From positions 1 to 54,071 of the forward strand of contig CACYIC010000012.1 of assembly GCA_902774325.1 (NCBI GenBank): a stretch of DNA of 54,071 nt. The letters run 5' to 3'. The DNA is from an uncultured Ruminococcus sp. Lineage in GTDB: Bacteria; Bacillota; Clostridia; Oscillospirales; Acutalibacteraceae. The notes beneath the pieces are model-generated. The model was not told the origin of the DNA and did not search any database. It saw only the letters and a list, made by a program, of their open reading frames with translations. Positions 49,998 through 54,071 of the stretch are shown one piece after another. Every line of letters begins with the position of its first letter. Positions within the stretch are counted from its first letter, which is position 1. Made by a program: the position numbers and the translations under genes.

Positions 49998-50426
49998 AGC
50001 TCGGAAAGGGTTGCGTTGTTCTCAATTTTATAAAAATGAATCGTGATGTTATCCTGACACATCACGCGAAGATATAACGCAGTATTGCAAAAAGGGATCC
50101 ACTCTTTTATGCGTTTTATCAAATAATAGTATAAATTGCAGAACAAAATAATCTCTGATTTATTATATCATACCGATAACAGCTTGTCTATTATTTTGAA
50201 ACAGGTTTTCCTTCTTTTGGAATATAAGCGGTAAACTGATCTTTCGTTATCCCATAGATCGTTGCATTGATATCCGCCGGTCTTTGCCAACCTGCCCGGT
50301 GTTCTCGCGTTTCGCTGCAGGGCGGTCGCCGGGGCAGTTTTGTCGCGCGGAGCCCGACGGCGCTCTTTGCTTTCACCATATCTCCGCTGTTTCTTTCGCG
50401 CGGTACGGGTCGAAACAGGAGCTTTT
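49998..50426. other. Gene-poor region with a possible gene relic
   Basis: The first 190 bases are AT-rich with no ORF. At 50191-50379 the minus strand holds a 62-codon frame with no good ribosome site. Its C-terminal half (from about GWQRPADINATIYG to PKEGKPVSK) reads like the end of a real protein, while its N-terminal half is GC-rich and repeat-like. Probably a decayed gene end next to repetitive sequence. Confidence 0.4.
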
Positions 50427-50467
50427 CAAAAATAAAAGAGCAGCAATCATTTCCGACTGCTGCTCTT
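50427..50467 (-). terminator. Intrinsic terminator after the LRR-dockerin gene
   Basis: AAGAGCAGCA pairs with TGCTGCTCTT; the minus strand continues TTATTTTTG. Confidence 0.8.
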
Positions 50468-50501
50468 ATACTATAATAATATAAGACTCTATAGTATTAT
50501 A

Positions 50502-51527
50502 CTATTGTGTTATTACTTCACCAATATGAGTTGGTAGTTTGTATTCCGCGATGTACTTTTGTAAAGTTGTGACATCACATACATCCAATGAATCGTCTTG
50601 GTTTACTTCCGCTGCACAAAGATAGATCCCCTCCAAATGGATTAATCCGGCAACATGGCGTTGGATCTCGGTCACATCGTTGATGTTGATGTTACCGTCT
50701 CCGTTGACATCGCCGAGCTTCACACCGTCCAGCAATTCATACGAACAGCCGTTTTCTTTTGCAAAATTATAGGCATTTGACTCATAATAGCAGCCAATCG
50801 TCACTTTTTCAAAATCAAAAGCATTCGCTTGTATCAGCGCAACGCTTTTGGGGATCGTCACATATTTTAAGTTAGGGCAATCGGTAAAAGCATGATCGGG
50901 GATCGCAAACAGCGAATCCGACAAAACCACAGACTCCGCTCCGGTGCCGTTGAAGGAATAAGAGTCCAGCATAACCCCGTTGCTCACAAAAGACAGGTCG
51001 GTCAGAGAGGAACAGCCGTTGAAGCAGCCGAAACCGAAATCGGCGATCTTATCATTGATCGTCAGGCTTTCAAGAGAAGAACAGCCCGAAAACATATTTG
51101 TCGGCATGCTGACTGTATCCGAAAGCATTGTAACAGTTGTTAAGGAAGTGCAGCCCGCAAAAACTCTGTCGCCAAAGCTAACAACGTTTTCGGGAATATA
51201 AACTGTTTCAAGAGATGTACAATTCATAAACGCATATTCATCCACAGTTGTATTTGTGTTTGAAAACGTTATCTCTTTTATGTTTGTATTTCCTGAAAAA
51301 GCATTTCTTTCAATAACGGTTACAGGATAATCTCGATAGTATTCGGGAAACCGTATCGTTCCGCCGCTTCCGTTATACCGCACAAGCCTTGCCTCATGCT
51401 TGGACGCGTTCACCTCGTAGCCGAAGTCGCCGTCATAGATGACCATTGCAGACGCTTTAAAGCAAGCTGATGCAGTTAATGCCGAAATGATAAGCGTAAT
51501 AACAATAACATTTTTCAATAATTTCAT
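50502..51527 (-). CDS. BspA-type leucine-rich repeat protein with dockerin
   Basis: About 341 residues. Signal peptide (about 1-28), a short N-terminal strand region, then about seven BspA/LRR_5 repeats (units such as NAFSGNTNIKEITF, YAFMNCTSLETVYIP, VFAGCTSLTTVTM, MFSGCSSLESLTI), then a dockerin (GDVNGDGNININDVTEIQR and AEVNQDDSLDVCDVTTLQK). BspA repeats bind host or polysaccharide ligands. The second dockerin repeat has Cys where Asn/Asp is usual (DVCDVTT), which may weaken calcium binding. The ATG at 51527 was preferred over 51533 on spacing to a weak GAGA site. Confidence 0.82.
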   Translation of the reverse strand: MKLLKNVIVITLIISALTASACFKASAMVIYDGDFGYEVNASKHEARLVRYNGSGGTIRFPEYYRDYPVTVIERNAFSGNTNIKEITFSNTNTTVDEYAFMNCTSLETVYIPENVVSFGDRVFAGCTSLTTVTMLSDTVSMPTNMFSGCSSLESLTINDKIADFGFGCFNGCSSLTDLSFVSNGVMLDSYSFNGTGAESVVLSDSLFAIPDHAFTDCPNLKYVTIPKSVALIQANAFDFEKVTIGCYYESNAYNFAKENGCSYELLDGVKLGDVNGDGNININDVTEIQRHVAGLIHLEGIYLCAAEVNQDDSLDVCDVTTLQKYIAEYKLPTHIGEVITQ

Positions 51528-51550
51528 AAGCATTTCTCATTAACAGAATC

Positions 51551-51579
51551 AGGCGGCAGTACACAAAAGGCTACCGCCT
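51551..51579 (-). terminator. Possible terminator after the 45-residue peptide gene
   Basis: AGGCGGTAG pairs with CTGCCGCCT (one G-U), 11-base loop; the T-run is poor. Confidence 0.4.
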
Positions 51580-51615
51580 GATATGATATATCTCTACCGG
51601 AAAGCTACATTACGA

Positions 51616-51753
51616 TCAAGGATCATCGTCTTCAAAAATCTCTTCGTTTCCGGGAACAACATTTTCCGCAGAAGGAGTCATCCCTGTGCATATCACCGAG
51701 CAAAGATTGATTTTGACAACATCAAACTCAGGTGAACTGTATGTTTTTTTCAA
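51616..51753 (-). CDS. 45-residue acidic peptide with TTG start
   Basis: TTG 51753 is preceded by AAGGAGG at 6 bases. The peptide begins MKKTYSSPEFDVVKINLCSV and ends in an acidic run (NEEIFEDDDP). Short proteins starting with a KKxYxSPEFxVVK motif are frequent in gut Clostridia, often beside surface proteins, with no known role. Two Cys residues lie four apart (CSVIC). It starts 12 bases after the stop of the large surface protein, so it shares its transcript. Confidence 0.7.
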   Translation of the reverse strand: MKKTYSSPEFDVVKINLCSVICTGMTPSAENVVPGNEEIFEDDDP

Positions 51754-51764
51754 CAAACTCCTCC

Positions 51765-54071
51765 TTATTGCCATGAACTGTCAGTATTGACCGCCACTCT
51801 ACCGTTTCGATAAATCAGGCAGTTGGTGCTCACGCTCCACACACCGTTATACTTCATCGCGCCGCAGAACATCAGGCAGGTGTCGCCGTTGGAGCCTGTG
51901 CCGTTGATATTAAGCGCTGAGGTCTTATAATTCGCTGTGAAATGAGCTCTGTTTTTATTGGTGAGCAGAATGGTCGAGTCACCGGTTTCCGGATTGTTTC
52001 CGTTTGAGGTGACGGTGTAAATGAAGCCCTTTGTGGTCAGTGTCAACTGAAGATCCTGAAGAACATTGCGGGTATCGGGATCGATATCCCCGTTATAGGT
52101 CTCAGCGGCAGAGAACGACTTGCTTCCATTATCATCATCATATTTTTTGATGATATCTTTAAGCTGTCCCTTATACTGCTCAAATAAAGCGGTGATCTTG
52201 TCAGGCGTATATACGGCAGGATTATCTCTGATTTGCGTACTGAGCGATATGTTCACAAACGACAGCTTTTGTACGTTTTTATCATAAGCGGGTGCGCCGT
52301 AAACACTGGCTAAAATATTGAGACGCGTTCTTGAGGTACCGCTGTTATCAACGTAGGTATCGTTAGTGTCGGCAGAGATCGAAATACCGGGAGAAGAGCC
52401 ATTCTGCGCGTAAACCGCGTACAGCTTTGTCTTGGTCGTTACGCGATACCAGAAATCCCTTTCAACCGAGGCGATCTGCTTTCCCTCCTGGTCATAAGCC
52501 CAATAAGCAAAGTTGTAAACAGAGCCGTCATTTTCAAGCGATTCCGCCGCGTAATCCGACGGCTTGACGCCTGTATAACCCGGGAGTCCGTAGTTTACGA
52601 TAAAGCCCGCGTTATCCATTCCGGTCATATTATTTTGATTAGTATCGTTGGTCGCATCGCCGAAGCGCTGGTTGTAATAGAACTTTGCGCAATTCGCGCC
52701 GGACATCTGACTCTGAGAAGCCGCGCTGCTTGCAACATAAACCGTTTTACCGTCAACCGTTTTCGGCGTTACGTCGCTAAATCCGGTCGCGCCGTAAATA
52801 TCCACATCGTACTGCTTGGGATAGTTGTAGCACCAAACGGTGATTTTTCTTACCTGAGCATACGAATCTCCGTTAGCGTCGGATTCAGTAATCTCGTGTT
52901 CTTCGGCGTCGTAATAGGTGACCCATTTGGTTTCATCCGAGGACTGCGGTCTGCCGAGATAGTCGGTGTGATAGATTTGTGCGTTTCCGTAAGGAACATG
53001 ACTGCCGTTATTGTTATTGAAATAGAAATAACCGCTGCCGCTAAGCGCCTCAACAGCCGCGCCCTGTGACGTCCAGAGATCATAGTCACACATGACGTTG
53101 TTGACCGCTAATACGTTATTTGAAAACTCTACCGCCTTCTCACCGATAAGACCCGCATAGTTGACTGACTGAGCGTTACCGGAAACATCACGCCTGATGA
53201 ACTCATCAGGGATTCCGTTCAATGACATTGAATAGGTGGTTTCCGTATCTTGGATTCCCGCAAAGGTATTGTTGTCGTGATAACGGTCGTAATATTTGAA
53301 TTCTATAACAAACGGTTGCGGCGTATTCACGATTCTGGCGATCGCCGTTGATTCCGTTTCCTGATGAGTCACGACGCTGCTGTAACCGATCACAGACGCT
53401 TCCTCAACCGAGTAGGAATAGTAAATATATGCTCCCGATACTTCCGTAACAGCAGGCAAGCCGTTGATCACTCTCGTCCATGTCGCTGAATCTGAGCGCG
53501 CGTGATCCGCCGCGCTGATAACAAACCAGCCGTTTGTTGTATCGATGTCCGTGATAACATTTGCGTCAATATAGATCTGAGCGCTGCCCTGTGCCGTGCC
53601 ATTCTCGTCATACGCCTGCTGCCAAAGTCTTACCTTGATCGCAGCCGGACGCGAGCCGTTCTGATTGTTTTGGTCGTTCCAAACCTTTTGAACGGTCAAC
53701 TTGAGAGTATCCTCGCAGGGATCCTTTTTGTCGCCGGGAGTCGGCACAAGACTCTTGTCATTTTCCGATGTAGGCGTATCAGACATCAATACAGCCTTCT
53801 TGCTGCTCACATATACCTTGATAAGAGTGGCATTGGCTGCCTCGGCGCTTGAAGCGAGCTTGGCGCCGTTCCATTTGCCGAATATTTTATAATACGCTTC
53901 GTTTTCTTCAGGCGTGATCGGAGCGGTAAGATGGGTGATATCAAACCGCTTATATCCGTTATCAGTCGCGGGGCTGCTGCTGATCGTCTGATTGCCGCTT
54001 GTCAGCGCATAGGTTGAATCGGTATTGCGATAAACCGAGTAAACGTTGTTTTCACCCTCGATTGATTGGAG
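51765..54071 (-). CDS. Cna-B domain surface protein (5' part outside the window)
   Basis: 768 residues are visible; the frame is open to the right edge, so the N-terminus is missing. A Cna protein B-type Ig domain is clear (LTVQKVWNDQNNQNGSRPAA, then YSYSVEEASVIGYSSVV), a fold that often carries isopeptide bonds in Gram-positive adhesins. The rest is a long, Asn/Thr/Tyr-rich region with Phe/Tyr strands resembling large secreted adhesins. No sortase signal or dockerin occurs at the C-terminus, which ends in a Cys-containing beta region. The GTG at 53810 is internal, not a start. Confidence 0.75.
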   Translation of the reverse strand, partial: LQSIEGENNVYSVYRNTDSTYALTSGNQTISSSPATDNGYKRFDITHLTAPITPEENEAYYKIFGKWNGAKLASSAEAANATLIKVYVSSKKAVLMSDTPTSENDKSLVPTPGDKKDPCEDTLKLTVQKVWNDQNNQNGSRPAAIKVRLWQQAYDENGTAQGSAQIYIDANVITDIDTTNGWFVISAADHARSDSATWTRVINGLPAVTEVSGAYIYYSYSVEEASVIGYSSVVTHQETESTAIARIVNTPQPFVIEFKYYDRYHDNNTFAGIQDTETTYSMSLNGIPDEFIRRDVSGNAQSVNYAGLIGEKAVEFSNNVLAVNNVMCDYDLWTSQGAAVEALSGSGYFYFNNNNGSHVPYGNAQIYHTDYLGRPQSSDETKWVTYYDAEEHEITESDANGDSYAQVRKITVWCYNYPKQYDVDIYGATGFSDVTPKTVDGKTVYVASSAASQSQMSGANCAKFYYNQRFGDATNDTNQNNMTGMDNAGFIVNYGLPGYTGVKPSDYAAESLENDGSVYNFAYWAYDQEGKQIASVERDFWYRVTTKTKLYAVYAQNGSSPGISISADTNDTYVDNSGTSRTRLNILASVYGAPAYDKNVQKLSFVNISLSTQIRDNPAVYTPDKITALFEQYKGQLKDIIKKYDDDNGSKSFSAAETYNGDIDPDTRNVLQDLQLTLTTKGFIYTVTSNGNNPETGDSTILLTNKNRAHFTANYKTSALNINGTGSNGDTCLMFCGAMKYNGVWSVSTNCLIYRNGRVAVNTDSSWQ

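Noticed and set aside
53502-53852. Plus-strand ORF of 116 codons near the right edge
   Set aside because: Antisense shadow of the Cna-B surface protein, which stays open through the whole region.
1-54071. CRISPR arrays, tRNA or rRNA genes, prophage modules
   Set aside because: No regularly spaced direct repeats, no cloverleaf with TTCRANNC, no rRNA or phage structural gene was seen on either strand.

Overview
The window looks like chromosomal DNA of a spore-forming, anaerobic gut or rumen Clostridium relative, most like Ruminococcus/Oscillospiraceae. The evidence is a set of endospore genes (spoIIGA-sigE, a SpoIIM-like gene, a YlmC/YmxH gene, a SleB-like hydrolase), formate-tetrahydrofolate ligase, several secreted proteins with paired type I dockerin repeats (cellulosome-style), strong AGGAGG ribosome sites with some TTG/GTG starts, and moderately GC-rich coding DNA beside AT-rich promoters. 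I saw no rRNA, tRNA, CRISPR array or prophage. One group II intron is clipped by the left edge.

Layout. 1-2.8 kb: 5' end of a group IIC intron just after a terminator, a SleB-like wall hydrolase, a PRC-barrel sporulation protein, a DegV protein and an unlisted 28-codon membrane peptide. 2.9-4.4 kb: spoIIGA-sigE. 4.4-7.5 kb: small lipoprotein, MORN-repeat protein and pfkA. 7.6-13.9 kb: a surface-glycan block made of a polyprenyl-phosphate sugar synthase (GT2), a very large acyltransferase/GT-C fusion and a phosphoglucomutase. 13.9-15.1 kb: no long ORF, but a self-contained minus-strand transcription unit of about 630 nt with a consensus promoter, a 34-codon ORF, a long untranslated tail and an intrinsic terminator. 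This is the best candidate for something undescribed. 15.1-19 kb: an XRE regulator and the tightly packed fhs-tsaE-tsaB-rpiB operon. 19.3-20.5 kb: a frameshifted FtsW/RodA gene.

20.5-24.9 kb: a partner-switching signalling cluster (degenerate RsbW-like protein, STAS antagonist, GGDEF protein, sensor-HAMP-PP2C-HATPase). 24.9-31.8 kb: membrane and lipid-anchored proteins, including a MATE transporter fused to an RsbW-like ATPase, a transglutaminase lipoprotein, an AlkZ-like protein, a YesL/DUF624 protein and a SpoIIM-like protein. 31.9-43.7 kb: proC, a multi-SH3b GH24 lysozyme with an SH3b domain set inside the catalytic domain, a DUF5685-DnaJ-membrane trio, a HAD phosphatase, a conserved Cys-rich protein with a hairpin over its ribosome site, a beta-lactamase-fold lipoprotein that has lost its SxxK motif, pcrA and a DUF4358 lipoprotein.

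43.7-54.1 kb: a dockerin-GH25 lysozyme, an esterase, a truncated Rrf2 relic divergent from iscS-iscU, a papain-family peptidase with dockerin carrying an in-frame amber codon, a BspA-type leucine-rich-repeat protein with dockerin, a 45-residue peptide, and a Cna-B surface protein that runs off the right edge. A family of GC-rich palindromic repeats, at least seven copies, sits between genes throughout. Starts were moved from the longest ORF to the codon with a well-spaced Shine-Dalgarno sequence where the sequence supported it.
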